Shown in pieces: positions 45,118 to 56,885 of a stretch of DNA of 64,000 bases. A model generated the notes under the pieces. It saw only the letters and a list, made by a program, of their open reading frames with translations. It was not told the origin of the DNA and searched no databases. The stretch spans positions 3,050,501 through 3,114,500 of the forward strand of contig LR990053.1 of NCBI GenBank assembly GCA_905147135.1. Reading direction: 5' to 3'. Source of the DNA: Blastobasis lacticolella (Eukaryota > Arthropoda > Insecta > Lepidoptera > Blastobasidae). Positions within the stretch are counted from its first letter, which is position 1. Every line of letters begins with the position of its first letter. The position numbers and the translations under genes are program-made.

Positions 45118-45360
45118 ACCATAGCGTTAATGTCCCGGTTGTGCTCTCGCGCGCAAGGGCCCGGGGTGCGCCTTGAGCATGACCCAGAATTTGGCAGAAC
45201 CGTGACAATTTGACACAAAAGTTGACAAGATTGGATCGTGGTTACGCGTTCAGTTGACTGAATGTGGAAGAAAGAGTCATTGGCACATGGTGGCACTGGC
45301 GTTCGAACCCGATACTTCTCGCTTAAGAGTCGAACCCTTTAACCATTACAGTCCATTATG
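45118..45360 (-). mobile_element. SINE T1 with internal deletion
   Basis: The tail GCGTTAATGTCCCGGTTGTG, the GGGCCCGGGGTGCG block, ATTGGATCGTGGTTACG, then the head GCACATGGTGGCACTGGCGT with TTCGAACCC box B on the complementary side. The segment between the AATTTGGCAG block and the ATTGGATCG block is shortened relative to 20172-20530. Confidence 0.7.
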
Positions 45361-46400
45361 TCAATACCGCTCACACATAGTAATATTCTAAACGATTATT
45401 AAAGAAATAAATAACTAGCACACATTTAAATCATTATTGATCTTTAGATATGTTATCCACAATAAATGAATAGTTAATTTAATTTACTAAGGATAGGCAG
45501 GGTAGGGCCTTCTGTACCTACACAAAAAACCAATAACTAATATTTAATTACCTTTATTAAACTCGAGAGAAGCAACCCTAACTACTGTTCCTTTTTTCAG
45601 CAATTAGAGGGAAAGCTCTCAAGTCACCGAAGTGATATTAAAACGTGTCCCTGGAGGTGCACAGGAACTCTTTGGAACTGAAACTAAATTTTAAATTTTT
45701 ATTAAATTCACCCCTAAACAGATTTTAATACAGCAAAGTGTACCTACAAGCCTCTTGGCGTTGCTTGATCGTTTTGGTAATTGGTTTGAACGCCTATTTA
45801 TTGTTGAACGCTGGTTCACTTTTCGTCGAAAACGTTCACGTTCGTTCGTTCGTTCTTTTACGGTCGTTCGTTCACGTTTCAGTGGTATTGTGGGTAATGT
45901 GTTTTTTACTAATATTGATCTGCAAAATACGAATATCGATGCTGGCAAGATGGATGTCGATGCTCGGAACCCTTTGTACGATAACGTCCCTGTGCAACAA
46001 AGGCTGATAAGTCGTAAAAGTTTAATTAAGTCTGTCGAGCCTCTTATCTGCTGAACCGAAACAATAGAGGTGCAACCTTTAGTGTGATAATATATATATG
46101 CCGACTCCCTTTGTTTCACCCGACTCCCTTTGAATACCTACTCCCTTTGAATGGTAACCATTACCAACTGTTGCTGCGGTGCTATCCAGACTATATTACA
46201 CCTCTTGTCGTGTTCTGCGTGCCCAAACACCTGCACGTGGAGGAGGATCTTATAACAGTCATCGACAGTGCTGCCAATGTGGCTAAGTTTTGGGCCACAA
46301 CATTATGGTGTCTGTCATTGACACGAAAAAAGAGAACATGTTCTCAAACTCGAAATTTAAGATGGCTGACGTTTGATTGAAAAATATAATATGGGAGTAT
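45361..46400. other. No gene; short GTTC and CTCCCTTTGAA repeats
   Basis: GTTC units cluster at 45838-45875 and three imperfect ACTCCCTTTG units at 46100-46150. An overlapping pair of open frames (45738-46054) shows no recognisable domain. Confidence 0.4.
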
Positions 46401-46402
46401 CG

Positions 46403-46660
46403 ATAACCTGAGTTCAGTGGTTCTCGCAATCTGCCACGCAAGAGGTCCGGGTTCGATTCTCGGCCGAGCAGAAATTGATATGTTGAATTTTTATTTCTGT
46501 TACGAGTCTGCGAGTTATAATTATGTGTAATAAGTATGCATTTGAAAGTGTATATGTAGTTTATCAGTTGTCTGACACCCAAAACACAAGCTTTGCTTGC
46601 TTGGAGCTAGATGGCGCTGTGTCAAAAGTCCTAGCATATCTTTCTTAATATTTTTTTTTG
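46403..46660 (+). mobile_element. SINE C copy
   Basis: The head is degenerate at box A (GAGTTCAGTGGTTCTCG) but retains GGGTTCGATTCTCGGCC. It continues with GAGCAGAAATTGATATGTTG, TTTCTGTTACGAGTCTG and GGAGCTAGATGGCGCTGTGT, ending in an AT-rich tail. It is uninterrupted, hence a second reference copy for the split SINEs. Confidence 0.75.
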
Positions 46661-47785
46661 TTAAGGGACTCTACTACTGTCCTCTGTGGTCAAGCCTTCT
46701 TGAACTACATTCAATCACCCCTCTATCTGCCAACTGGTTTATCCCTAACTTGGTTATGCTAGTCAAAACTACCACAAAAGAATCCTGTAGGAAACCGCTT
46801 CTAGTAAATTTGAAAGCGCTTTCCTAGTGGAATCGCAGACTCCGGCTGGCAGATTCGCAAGCCGTAGAGCCGGGATGAAGAAGAAAAGGTATAAATTATC
46901 TGTAATTTATACCCTTTCTTTTAAATTATTTTGTAGAAATTTCTCATACCTGGATCTTTAATTTGTTAGCAATATATTGTTCCGATGACGGGCTGCCAAA
47001 AAATTGTATCAACATCATATTCCGTATCGTTTCAAAGCCATTACAATTATTATCACCATCGTTTTTCAGGGTACGTTTTCATACTGTTCCTCCTCCATTT
47101 AACTCGGTCTTCAACATCTTTGCGTTAAAAGCCGTCAGAGATAAAAAAAATCGGGATAAGTTATGATATATATATGTGCTAATGCTAGTGAACGCAGCCA
47201 GCTATCTAGGTACCATTCTGGGTAGTAGCGACGTGGACGAGTTTTTAAATGTTTTTTAAATGTATTTTCATTGTATTTTGGATGTACCGGTATTATGGAA
47301 TGACATTTTGAATATTGTAATTTAAAATGGCAATTCATTGAATTAAGTTTTATGATTGCAATATTATAATAATTTTTGTACCTGAATTTACTTGTAGATG
47401 TTATTATTCGTGTGTTATTGTTGGTACTTATTTCTATGTGTTTGAGTGCTTTACGTAACTTTACTCTTACTTTGCCGTTTGATTAAATTTATTTATAATC
47501 TTATGAATTGTCCCTCTTTGGGTAAACACGTATTTTTGTTGTTAATATTGTTGTTTGTTGCTCTCTATAACGGAACGGATACGAACGTAATTTCGCAATT
47601 TTGCCCGCCCCAAGCAGAAGGTCCACTGGAAACAATGCGCCATTTGCGTCACGCACACAATGGCATTACGTTTACAGGCATTCTCAAGCAGTTTCAAGCA
47701 GCGCTCGGTCGCGATTGTTATCGCGAGAATTCGTTGTAGTGTCGACTTAAATTGAATATTATTTAATGAAACGATATTATTATTG
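46661..47785. other. No recognisable feature
   Basis: AT-rich; open frames near 46963-47739 lack motifs. Confidence 0.4.
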
Positions 47786-47789
47786 AAAA

Positions 47790-48645
47790 ATAAATGTCCT
47801 CCTCCTCCTCAATCGTTCACTCTTGGCAGAATGGTCGTGGTTTCATGACAATGCGTCGTCTCTGGATAACGCAGCCCCCGCGATGCGTCTCCACTTGTTG
47901 CGGTCTTCAGCGTTACGGGAACATTGAACAATGGTACTTTGGATTGCAGCCTTTATTAAGTCTGTCCAACGCGTAGGCGACCGACCTCGTGATCGTTTGC
48001 CCTCCACTTGTCCTTGGACAACGTGTCGTTTCATGGAGTTCTGGTTTCGAACAATGTGTCCGAGTATTTGAGTATTCTTATTTGCACAGTCGACGATAAT
48101 CTTTCCTTAATTTTAAGCTCTTCCAAGATCGAGACATTGGTGCGAAACGTAGTCCAAGGGATCCGTAGCAGTCTACGCCAACACCACATTTCCAGCGCAT
48201 CGATTTTGCGTCGGTCTTTCAGGCGAACCGTCCTCGTTTCTGCGCTATACAGAAATATGGGGAAAACTAGGCTTCTCATCAGGCGGACCTTCGTGGTTTT
48301 AGTGATGTTGCGGTTGCCCCAGACTCTTTTCAACCTATCTTGTGATAGCACATCTCCTTCGAATCTCGTTCTCACATCCCTCAGTATTCGTGATCATGGA
48401 GTCGAAGTACACGTAGCTTTGGACGACTTCACAGTTGCCAATCATTGAAATATCTGGTTGATTTAGTTCGGCTCGGTCCACGATCATCATCTTGGTTTTG
48501 TCTCTGTTGATCGCAAGTCCAAAGGAGAGGAGAGGCTTGTTGTCTCGAGGCGTGCGAACAGCCGCTCCATATTCTCTTTTGATTGGGCGAGAAGGGTTGT
48601 GTCATCGGCATATCGCAAGTTTGATGTCATCTTGGTATATTAATT
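47790..48645 (-). pseudogene. RTE-type LINE ORF2: RT palm to C-terminus
   Basis: Minus-strand blocks from 48645 downward: NLRYADDTTLLAQSKENM (YxDD catalytic site), GLAINRDKTKMM, then after a frame change DRLKRVWGNRNITKTTKV, SLVFPIFLYSAETRTVR, DALEMWCWRRLLRIPWT and, in a further frame, GKRSRGRSPTRWTDLIK with a final DRNKWRR. This is the insect RTE-clade order. The 3' end is a short (GAG)n run (CTCCTCCTCC at 47800-47810 on the plus strand). At least two frameshifts make it non-functional. The endonuclease part is absent. Confidence 0.85.
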
Positions 48646-48667
48646 ATGACGGCAAAATAAAAGTCAT

Positions 48668-48915
48668 AATCATCATCACAGCCCGTAACAGTCCACTGCA
48701 GGACTTAGGGCCTCTCCCACGAAAGGGAAGGTTATTGCCATAATCTCCTTACCGCTACACGCTTGGCAGAGTGTTTAAATATAACAATGGAAAATGCTGC
48801 TGCCTATTTTCCAGACTACGGAGACTCTTGATCTTTTGCCTAGAAAACATTAGTCGCCTTGTACGACACCCATGAGTATAAGGGGTTGGTGCTATTCTAC
48901 TCTGCCGGACACCAC
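48668..48915 (-). repeat. Family D 3' region, longest copy
   Basis: ATCATCATCACAGCCCGTAA, CAGTCCACTGCAGGACTTAG, ATTGCCATAATCTCC, ATATAACAATGGAAAATGC, AACATTAGTCGCCTTGTACG and TCTACTCTGCCGGACACCAC, covering the family end to end in reverse. It directly follows the RTE fragment at 47790-48645 on its 5' side but is a separate insertion. Confidence 0.75.
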
Positions 48916-48994
48916 ACGGCCAAAGTAAAATAAAATAAAAAAATAAAAGTACTTGTGAATAAAAAAAAAAAAAGTACCATCCTATTGAATCACT

Positions 48995-49065
48995 CTAATG
49001 TTGAAACTCCTCTGATTGAAATCGGTTGCTTAGTTTTAAAAATCTAAGCGTACAGACATAGGTAC
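48995..49065 (-). repeat. H1 repeat fragment
   Basis: Plus strand GAAATCGGTTGCTTAGTTTT and AAATCTAAGCGTACAGAC correspond in reverse to the middle of H1 (63605-63670). Short and decayed. Confidence 0.4.
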
Positions 49066-49374
49066 ATAGAACATATACTATGGATAGATAACCACAGCTG
49101 GAAGCTAGCATTAAGTAACAAATTAATTTAATCCAGAAACATGCGTACTTAATGTTCACCAACTCGGCCCGTGGTATCACCAAGAGGTTTTCCTAAATAT
49201 AACGGCCTTGTTTACTTCGCAACTTTGGCGGTCTTGTATTTTTACCAGGATATAACAGGGACGTACTTGGAAACGTAAAAGAAATACATAAAAAAAAATA
49301 TTTAATTCAAGAAAGGAAATCAAAAGCTGTCTATTGTACGTATTATTATTTTAGGTGTATAACCCAACAAGCTG

Positions 49375-49550
49375 ACCGCCGCGACTTCGTTTGCATAGTA
49401 TCCTTACCCTAACCTAAGATAAACCTTCCTCTTGAATCACTCTGTATATTGTTTAAAACCGTATTAAAATCCGTTGCGTCGTTTAAAAGATCTAAGTGTA
49501 CATACAACAGTGGGACAGACGGCGGAAAGCGACTTTGATTTATTCTGTTT
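49375..49550 (-). repeat. H1 repeat, Helitron-like candidate
   Basis: Plus strand CGCCGCGACTTCGTTTGC, AACCGTATTAAAATCCGTTG and GGCGGAAAGCGACTTTGA are reverse forms of the H1 end, body and start. The CTAG terminus itself is decayed here. Confidence 0.5.
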
Positions 49551-50695
49551 GTAATATAATGTATGAAATACATGTACAATACATGTACATGTACATCTGT
49601 ATGCCAATGTACTGTTTGTGCATGAAGTATAAATAAATAAATGCAAACTCTATTTCTTAACACCACTACGGTGGCAAACAAGCATAGGATTAGGGTATAG
49701 GCCATAGGGTAAGCAGTACCTCTTCTAGCCTGTGGTCATTTGCAATAACAGAAGAGAAAATCTAGCCGTTTGCCGAACCCACAAAACTTCGAAACCCTTC
49801 TTTTAAATAAAGAAGATTACATGTTATTGAGTATAATTTATTCTTATTCTCGTGTAACATTGCCTTCAAGAAATTGTACGAGCAATGCATTCGTGTCCCT
49901 GCTGACATATCCATGCCTGATGGTTGACCTGCAAGCTCGTTCAAAACAACCTTGAATTAAATCATTTGTAATATGCTATGCTATGATCACTATCTCCATT
50001 TTTGCTGCCAAAGCTGATAACCTATGATGGGCGTTATATCACGTAAGCCTCGTCTGTCGCCACCTTTATGGGTACACGCATTATTTTCCGCCTAAGTCCG
50101 CCCCTGTACACCGCCACCTCCAACTGGAGTTTAATTTAAAAAATAAGGCTGGGCTTAATAAACAAACTTAATATTTAAATACTTGTTAGTGAAAACCCTG
50201 CGTGGCCTGCCTAACAATGAAGGAGCAACTTTTCTAATTTTGTTCTTGAGCCAAGTTTCAACGTCAGTGTATCAAAGATGGTTTTAATACAACTTGATGG
50301 TATTTATTATGCATTGGAAACGTTTTTGCATGAATATTGCGAGCTTTTATTTCTAGAAAAGTATTTCCAGCGAAGTACATCTTTGACCGTAACGGAAAAG
50401 TGATTAGTTCTTATAATATTTATCTTTTGTGCATAGAATAACATTTTATATCTAATCTTTACTTGGCTTATATTATAAAGAGACTTTGTATGCTTGTATG
50501 TTGGGGGCAAGCTCCGAAACTAGTAAACCAATTTAGAAAATTCTTTCACTCATCGTGACGTACGGGTCCCGGAGATGACACATTTCGACTTTGATCGTTA
50601 GCGTGTGCGGATGTATGAACGTACGTCACAACGGCATTGCTTCGTATAATGTAAAACCCACTGGACGCCACACTAACAGAAGGCTACATTATTAG
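49551..50695. other. No recognisable feature
   Basis: AT-rich. ATGTACATGTACAT-type palindromic stretches lie near 49575-49600. A segment at 50520-50640 resembles an H2-type repeat but is not assigned. Confidence 0.4.
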
Positions 50696-50696
50696 T

Positions 50697-51275
50697 TTTT
50701 TTACACTACGCAGTGCCAAACGAGTAGACAGCCCACCTGATGGTAAGCAGTAACTATCGCCCATAACAGCGACGATTAACGCATTTAGGTTGCAGACAAC
50801 AAAAATGCAGAACCGCAAGTAGAGCTCGTCTAGTCTAAAATGCCGCGCCCCACTACTTAGTTAGTTGATTTCGATGTGTGAGTGCAAATATTGATAACGA
50901 CACTTCATCTGTGTGGGAGCCAATGAACGACGCGTATTCCTACGTTTGAATCTCACCGGCAACTGAATGACCAATTACAACGGCATTTGTATATGTATTG
51001 CGTCCATATTTTAAACTTGCTTGTGTGCGTTAATGCGATAGTGGGGCGCGGCATTTTAGATTAGACGCGCTCTACGTTATCATGTATTATAAGGACTAAC
51101 ATTAAACGCCTCGTGCCTGCAATTGAGCTGGCTACCTTATCCTTCAAACCGGAACATTACAATGCAGGCATTCTTGCTTGGCGGCAGAAATAGATAAGGC
51201 TACTGTACTGTGGTGTACGAAGGTACTCACCTAGGCGGACTCCTCATGACAGAGTCCTAGCACCTGATAGACGGA
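50697..51275 (-). repeat. L3 retroelement tail split by a MITE
   Basis: The minus-strand L3 runs from a T-run at 50697 (poly(A) side) through GCCCACCTGATGGTAAGC and AATGCAGAACCGCAAGTA. It is interrupted by the MITE at 50822-51072 and resumes at 51073 with ACGTTATCATG and CGCCTCGTGCCTGCAATTG, GGCTACCTTATCCTTCAAAC and the GGCGGACTCCTC block. The uninterrupted relative is 52066-52385. Confidence 0.7.
50822..51072. mobile_element. 251-bp MITE with GC-rich inverted repeats, TA target
   Basis: The arms GAGCTCGTCTAGTCTAAAAT and TGCCGCGCCCCACTA (left) match the right arm in reverse with two mismatches in about 34 bases. TA flanks both ends (50820-50821 and 51073-51074). Removing the element and one TA gives AACCGCAAG-TA-CGTTATC, which aligns with AACCGCAGGTGCGTTGTC of the L3 copy at 545-725. 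The interior is non-coding. Confidence 0.75.
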
Positions 51276-52060
51276 GGTGCCAACCTCTACCTTCTCACAC
51301 TATAAAAGAATAAAAATTAAGTTACATAGGGCCATAGGGCACGATCGCTTAAATAATTCGAGTAGCAACTATTGAAGGCTCGATACAACGCCATCTCGAT
51401 ATAGCAATGTATATCCATTCAAGTTAGACTGTTGGGCCCGATGGACATGAACTCGCGCGCGCTCAGTACTTGGCTAAGGGTAGGGTAAGGTAAGGGTTAG
51501 AGACCACGCGTGGCACCACCGCGTTAGCTATTCTCATATAAATACCTTAGTAGGTACCTACTGTTCGTGTTCATTAGGCAAACCATTATCCAATATTGTT
51601 AAACCATGAGGCAAACAATTTATTTCACGTATAGCAATAACAGTTCCTAACTGTATTCATTTTTCTCTTCCAATATAAATTATTAACAGGAAAGTAATTG
51701 CGAGTTTGTGTACGAACTTTAATAAACAAAAAAACAGACCCAAACAATTTTCATGTCATGGACGAAATCAAGGTCTTTTGATGGCCCTGGTTCAACAGCC
51801 TCGGTGTATATTTTTACAAATTTTGATGAGAAAATAACAAACATTGTTTATTGCCGACGACCACGACCTATCATGATTCCCCAAGGGAGTCCACTGTCAT
51901 ACCTTTAAGACCAAAAGCGATGTGTACTATTGGTTTCAGAGGAACCTTACGGCGTATGTAGGTTATGGAATGATTTAAATTTCCCTAGAGTAACATGGTG
52001 GTAGTTAGAGGAAGTGTTCCGTATTATGGGGCGCAGCAATTGAATACCAACTTAAAAGAT
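51276..52060. other. No recognisable feature
   Basis: AT-rich with a GC-rich patch near 51430-51530 (CGCGCGCGC). No gene. Confidence 0.4.
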
Positions 52061-52065
52061 TATCA

Positions 52066-52385
52066 TCCTTTTTTATGCTAGGCAGTGACAAACGAGCAGA
52101 TAGCCCACCTGGTTAGCGATAACTGTCTCCCAGAACATCTACGGTTCATGAATTTAGGTTGCAGGCAACAAAAATGCAAAACCGCAGGTGGGTTGTCACT
52201 GTGTGGACTAAGATGAAATGCTTCGTGCCTGTAATTGCGCTGGCTACCTTATCCTTCAAACCCGAATAGAACAATGCAAGCATTGTTGCTTGACGTCAGA
52301 AATAGGCAGAGGCACTCACCCAGGCAGACTTTTTAAGGTTAACCTCTGTCAAGCAGACCAGTAGGATGAGTTCTACCACCTGGTC
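52066..52385 (-). repeat. L3 retroelement tail, most complete copy
   Basis: From a T-run, GCTAGGCAGTGACAAACGAG, GCCCACCTGGTTAGCG, AAATGCAAAACCGCAGGTGG, GTCACTGTGTGGACTAAG, CTGGCTACCTTATCCTTCAA and the GCTTGACGTCAGAAATAGG block. It is a minus-strand 3' end with poly(A) at the low coordinate. No coding sequence is attached. Confidence 0.7.
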
Positions 52386-52814
52386 TGTGACAGTAAGCGG
52401 GAAAATCCTGAAGGTGAGGTTACTTATAAGAATACGTAACTTAAATTGTACAAGTTATTAAATTTTCTAAATAAATTACACATTTTCTGGTACCTGTCTG
52501 ACTGCTGACGCTGCGTTGATTATTATTCGAATATTATGCGTAAGACAGGTTCAATGTATTTGAATTAAGCCTTAACCCTGTCTTGCCAAATAAGCGTTTC
52601 ATAAAGCAACTTGCGTAAGGGTTAAAGGTCTAGATACACTGGTAACAATATTTACACACGTAATCACAAACAATTCTTGACTAAGTAAAGTAACTAAGCG
52701 TTCTCATACTGCTCGTTTGCTAAGTGAACGCACTGCGATCATCACGGCTCTGCGGTTGGGCAGTTTCGTTTCTGTTACGGGTCTGGGTATTCCAATGTAT
52801 GTAATAGAAAAGAA

Positions 52815-52985
52815 TCTTGGCGTTAATGTCCCAGTTGTGCTATCGCGCACGAGGGCCGGAGTCCGGCTTGACCATAATCCAGGATTTGGCAGATCGGGTA
52901 ATTACAGTGAAGCGACGGAAAGAGTAATTGATACATGGCGGCAAGGGGTTCCAATCCAATACCTCGGGGTACGAGTCGGATCTTA
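52815..52985 (-). repeat. SINE T1 with internal deletion
   Basis: TCTTGGCGTTAATGTCCCAG, the AGGGCCGGAGTCCGG block, ATCCAGGATTTGGCAGATC and GTAATTACAGTGAAGCGAC join directly to the head (TTGATACATGGCGGCAAGGG...), so most of the body is deleted. Confidence 0.7.
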
Positions 52986-52999
52986 CACTAGACATACCT

Positions 53000-53900
53000 A
53001 TATAATATAATATAGCGTTCCGGCTCTGCCTGGCATTGTCGAGCACGGTTCGGTCGTGGTTGGCGAGGGATACGTTATCTACGGCCATAGGGCGGTCAGC
53101 GTGTCACTGTGTGTTTCCTTCCTACTTTCCTACCCCCCTCCTTTTTGACGATTGAAAGAGATATTTAATGTCCTAATCAATAAAGAAATTTTGAATTTTG
53201 AATTGATCCCTTAACCATTAGGCTCGTCGTATGTCTCAATATGACTTGGTTATAAATGATGGTAAAATAAATAAAAAACACGCATTCAGTGTACCAGTAC
53301 CCTAGTAACGCCACACAGCTCAGCTCGGCAACGCCCGAGTGAGATAACGTGGAATAACTCAATAAGAGAAGATTATGGTGGAAACAACTTAAGCGTTTAC
53401 ATGCGACGACATGGCGACACGACTTCACGACAAATAATACCGTATACCGACACGGGGTGCCAATCGGCTCCCATACATTTAACCAGTTTTAGAATTCGAA
53501 AGACCTTGGTCAACCTTGCTTCGTGAAAACTATAATTCACTCTTAACTTCATGACACCGATTTTGTGACGCCTGTATTTTAATGCACCAGTGCAATCGGA
53601 TATGAGTGTCCGATAGACACAGGCCCATACTCGTAGAAACATACCGCATACCGAAAATATGTTTCCATTGCCTAAAACAACTAACTTTTCAATATTTATG
53701 AGACAGATGTTTAACAAAATTACCTTGTAAGGATTCCGCTTCTTCTTCTTATCGAGTCGATGGATTTAACTCCCCCTTACACTAGGGCTCTGCTAGTAAC
53801 CATTTTGTTAATCTTTTCACATAACAAAGCCATTTAAAATGATTCTCTGCATCAGACATATTCGTAAGTACACTTCTTCTATACGCTTCAAATTTGAAAT
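53000..53900. other. No recognisable feature
   Basis: Mixed composition. A 106-codon frame at 53397-53717 (minus) has no motif and is discounted. Confidence 0.4.
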
Positions 53901-53904
53901 GTTC

Positions 53905-54250
53905 TAGCTCATCATCTCGGCGTTAAATCCCAGTTGCGCCCCCGCCCTACACGCGGGTGCCCGGGGTCCGCCTTCCTATATATATATAGCAATATCTAGT
54001 CCACTTTGCTCGGTCTTCGGCATCCTTCATAGTGAGTCCGTTGGCACGCATGTCACTCTTAACGACGTCCATCCATCGCTTCTTGAGCCGGCCTCTCCTG
54101 CCCGTGTGTGGTGGGGGCGGCACGGCCAGACGTCTGTCCCCCACATAATTTGCCTGTCTGCGCAAGACGTGGCCATACCCTCGAAGGCGACACTCCTGTA
54201 GCTTATCTGCGATGTCACGAACACGAAGGCTACCGCGGATCTTGAAATGT
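53905..54250 (-). pseudogene. RTE-type LINE C-terminus, T1 tail partner
   Basis: The minus-strand frame reads RVRDIADKLQECRLRGYGHV, LRRQANYVGDRRLAV, GRRGRLKKRWMDVVKSDMRA and DAEDRAKWTR, the classical RTE C-terminus. It ends in the 3' terminus ATCATCTCGGCGTTAAAT with the GGGTGCCCGGGGTCCG block (plus strand), the same tail as SINE T1. The frame is nearly intact to its natural end. This links T1 to an RTE-clade partner LINE. Confidence 0.8.
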
Positions 54251-56115
54251 TCTAGGTAATGTTTATTTATTTATTTAAACTTAATGCACTGTTACGTACA
54301 ATGGCGGACTTACATTTAATTAATTAGTTAATGAGGAAGATATTTTACCTATTTGATCATGGCCTAAATTGCAGAATGTCTATGAAGGTAAACGCCTAAA
54401 ATCAATATCTAAAATGCAGATCGTCTACGAAGCAAAACATCTAATGATGCGAAATAAGACCATGTCACTACTTTGTTTATAACATTTGGCCAAAATATTG
54501 AAGCTCATTCCTGAGTAACACTGAAAGCTTAACATGTTCCTTAAGACGAATTTTCCTAGCTAGCTAGCGAGCTAGAGTAGGTAGTATCGGGATCTTCAAC
54601 TAGGTATTAAATGCGTCTGCGCTGTGAAGCCTTAAAGCATTAGTAAGCCGTATTGGCTTGGAGCTGCATCTACTGGATATACATATTACATGTTGTGAAT
54701 ATTCTGTCTTGTTATACAAAGGAAGGCTAATGAAATTTTCATAGAAATGACGTCAGTAAGTGATCCAGATTTCCGTTTAGAGTTTAGTGTTTTTAGGTCT
54801 CTGTAATATAAAATGATTTATGCGGTTTTTACATTTGGCCAAAAGCATAAAGTGTGAGAGCAAATAAAAGTGGAATGTATGGCTCATAAAATAAGATCCA
54901 GTTTTATTTCAGGCCTTTGAAACGCGAAACAAAATTGATACAAAAATTGGCCTTATTCTATGAGAAATACGTTTCATTTTAATTTTATCTCACGCTTTTT
55001 GCTTCTCAATTTAGTAGACTGAATTTAGCCAGGTGTAAAAAGCGCTATAAGATTTTTACTCACTTATAAGTGAATATAAGAATAAGAATACGGTTACTTA
55101 TTGCCACAAGACATCACGACACGACAAAAAATATACAAAGTTAAAAATAGTAATACAAAAAAAGAGGAAACAAAAAAAAATACATTGTTGTACTTAGATA
55201 AATAGTGTTGCGGCGGCTAGTGCAAAAGTGTCCCACTCAGCTTGTGCTGTGAACCGCGAGGCGTCTCACAACGCTGGTTTTCTGTGGTCCCTAGTGCGAC
55301 ACAGGCGCTGTACCACCTTCATCTATACCAAAATTCCATTTTATTATCAACTTATGAAGCATTAATGTAACGCTCTAAAGCCAGATCACCGACGATACTT
55401 TATTTTGTATTTATGCAATAAATTGTCCATTCATTCATTCGTTCATTCATCACGACCTACCGCTCGCTATATATCGACGCCCAGTTCAAGTTGAATGGAA
55501 TCTTCAAGATCAATGTCCAGTGGCACGTGTATTGGCATACCTATATTCTACGTAGTTATGAGTCCTTAGTTCCCAACACAGGAAGCATTACCGCGAGATC
55601 AACAAAGCCAGTTTGTTCCGGTAATTACTTTTGTCGCCCTCACCGACGTTTCGTAATCGGATTATAGGCGCCATGCGCTTTCTTTCCTCCCCAATTTGTT
55701 ATCGCTACAAGGTTTTTTGAAGGACATTACGGAAATCGTGTTATTGGAGAAGAATGAAAGTTTCTTAGTTGCTCCATTGAGTTATAGCGAGGCTATATTG
55801 TGGAAAGTTACTGAGTTATTGGTAGTTTAATTTATATGTTTTATTGGTTCAAAAGTCTTGCACGATCATGTAGTGGTAGTAAAAACTAAGAGGATTTTAA
55901 TTCACCGTTGTACATAAAAGTTGTGCCTGTTGTGTCATTTATAATTGTGTCTTTTACTGTGTAAAATTAATAGTTAAATAAATAAATAAATAAACAGTGC
56001 ATTTGGTTTCGTTATTCATATTCATTAGGTAAATATTTCTGATAGATAATCTTAGAGATTAAAAAGATAAACAACTTATGAACAATTTTGTAAGTAAAGT
56101 AATCGGTATGTAAAA
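54251..56115. other. Mostly unassigned; (ATTC)n at 55428-55450
   Basis: AT-rich DNA. The stretch 55080-55440 ends in (ATTC)n and contains a GC-rich segment (CGCGAGGCGTCTCACAACGC, 55258-55277), looking like an old LINE 3' end, family not determined. Confidence 0.4.
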
Positions 56116-56117
56116 CA

Positions 56118-56300
56118 AAGTCGCTTTCCGCCGTTGTAGGGACACAGGGATGTATATATGTACGCTTAGACCTTTTAAACTACGCAACAGATTTTAATGT
56201 GGTTGCAACAATTTATTTATTCATTTATTTATTTCACAGATATATAGAGTAAATCAAGAGAAAGGTTTACAAGAACGAAGTCTCGCCGGGCCCGCTAGTG
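56118..56300 (+). repeat. H1 repeat, with A/T-rich internal insertion
   Basis: AAAGTCGCTTTCCGCCGTTG, ACGCAACAGATTTTAATGTG and the end GAAGTCTCGCCGGGCCCGCT with CTAGTG. An ATTTATT-repeat segment (56213-56240) lies within the body, absent from the other copies. Confidence 0.5.
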
Positions 56301-56799
56301 TAGAATAAAAGTAACGTACATTCTGGCTTCTACAAAAACCCGCTCCATGCGCTTCGAAATCCGACAATATTCGCCGTAAATCTAGAGTTTTGCGGGAATA
56401 GCTGTGTATTTAGTCGAGTAATGTGCAAGCAAACATGTTCGTCGGCGTTGCGGATAATCGGTTTAACGACATTTGTCGAAAATACGGTGTCGGAATTCCC
56501 GCCAGTCCCGTATTGCTCGTAAGGTAGCCTTATTTGCAGTAGGAATTTACTGCTTGGTAAGCAACTAACCATTTGCATAGACCTCAGAGGAGCAATTCTC
56601 AAACTCTGTAGCTAAGGGAACGTTTCATGTTTACTGAGGCTTTCGCAACGTAGCATGTTTATTAGGGAACGATTCGTTTCATCAAGGTTGTAAAAATTAT
56701 CTTAATGTCCGACGGTCCGATATCATGTCTTCGAATGAGCTGTTTGTGATTAGTGCAGACTATTTTTGCAAGTTCGAGGCTTCTCTGAAAGAAGGTGTT

Positions 56800-56885
56800 C
56801 ATCGTCTAACGTTCATGTCCCGGTTATGCTCTCGCGTACGAGGGCGCGGGGTCTGCCTTGATAATGATCCAGGGTTTCAGATAGA
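56800..56885 (-). repeat. SINE T1 tail fragment
   Basis: CATCGTCTAACGTTCATGTC, CTCTCGCGTACGAGGGCGCG and AATGATCCAGGGTTT; 5'-truncated. Confidence 0.65.

Noticed and set aside
45738..46054. Two overlapping open frames of about 90-100 codons
   Set aside because: They overlap in different frames, span a GTTC simple repeat and show no known motif.
53397..53717. 106-codon minus-strand frame
   Set aside because: Hydrophobic/basic mixture without a domain, in otherwise unassigned DNA; no supporting context.
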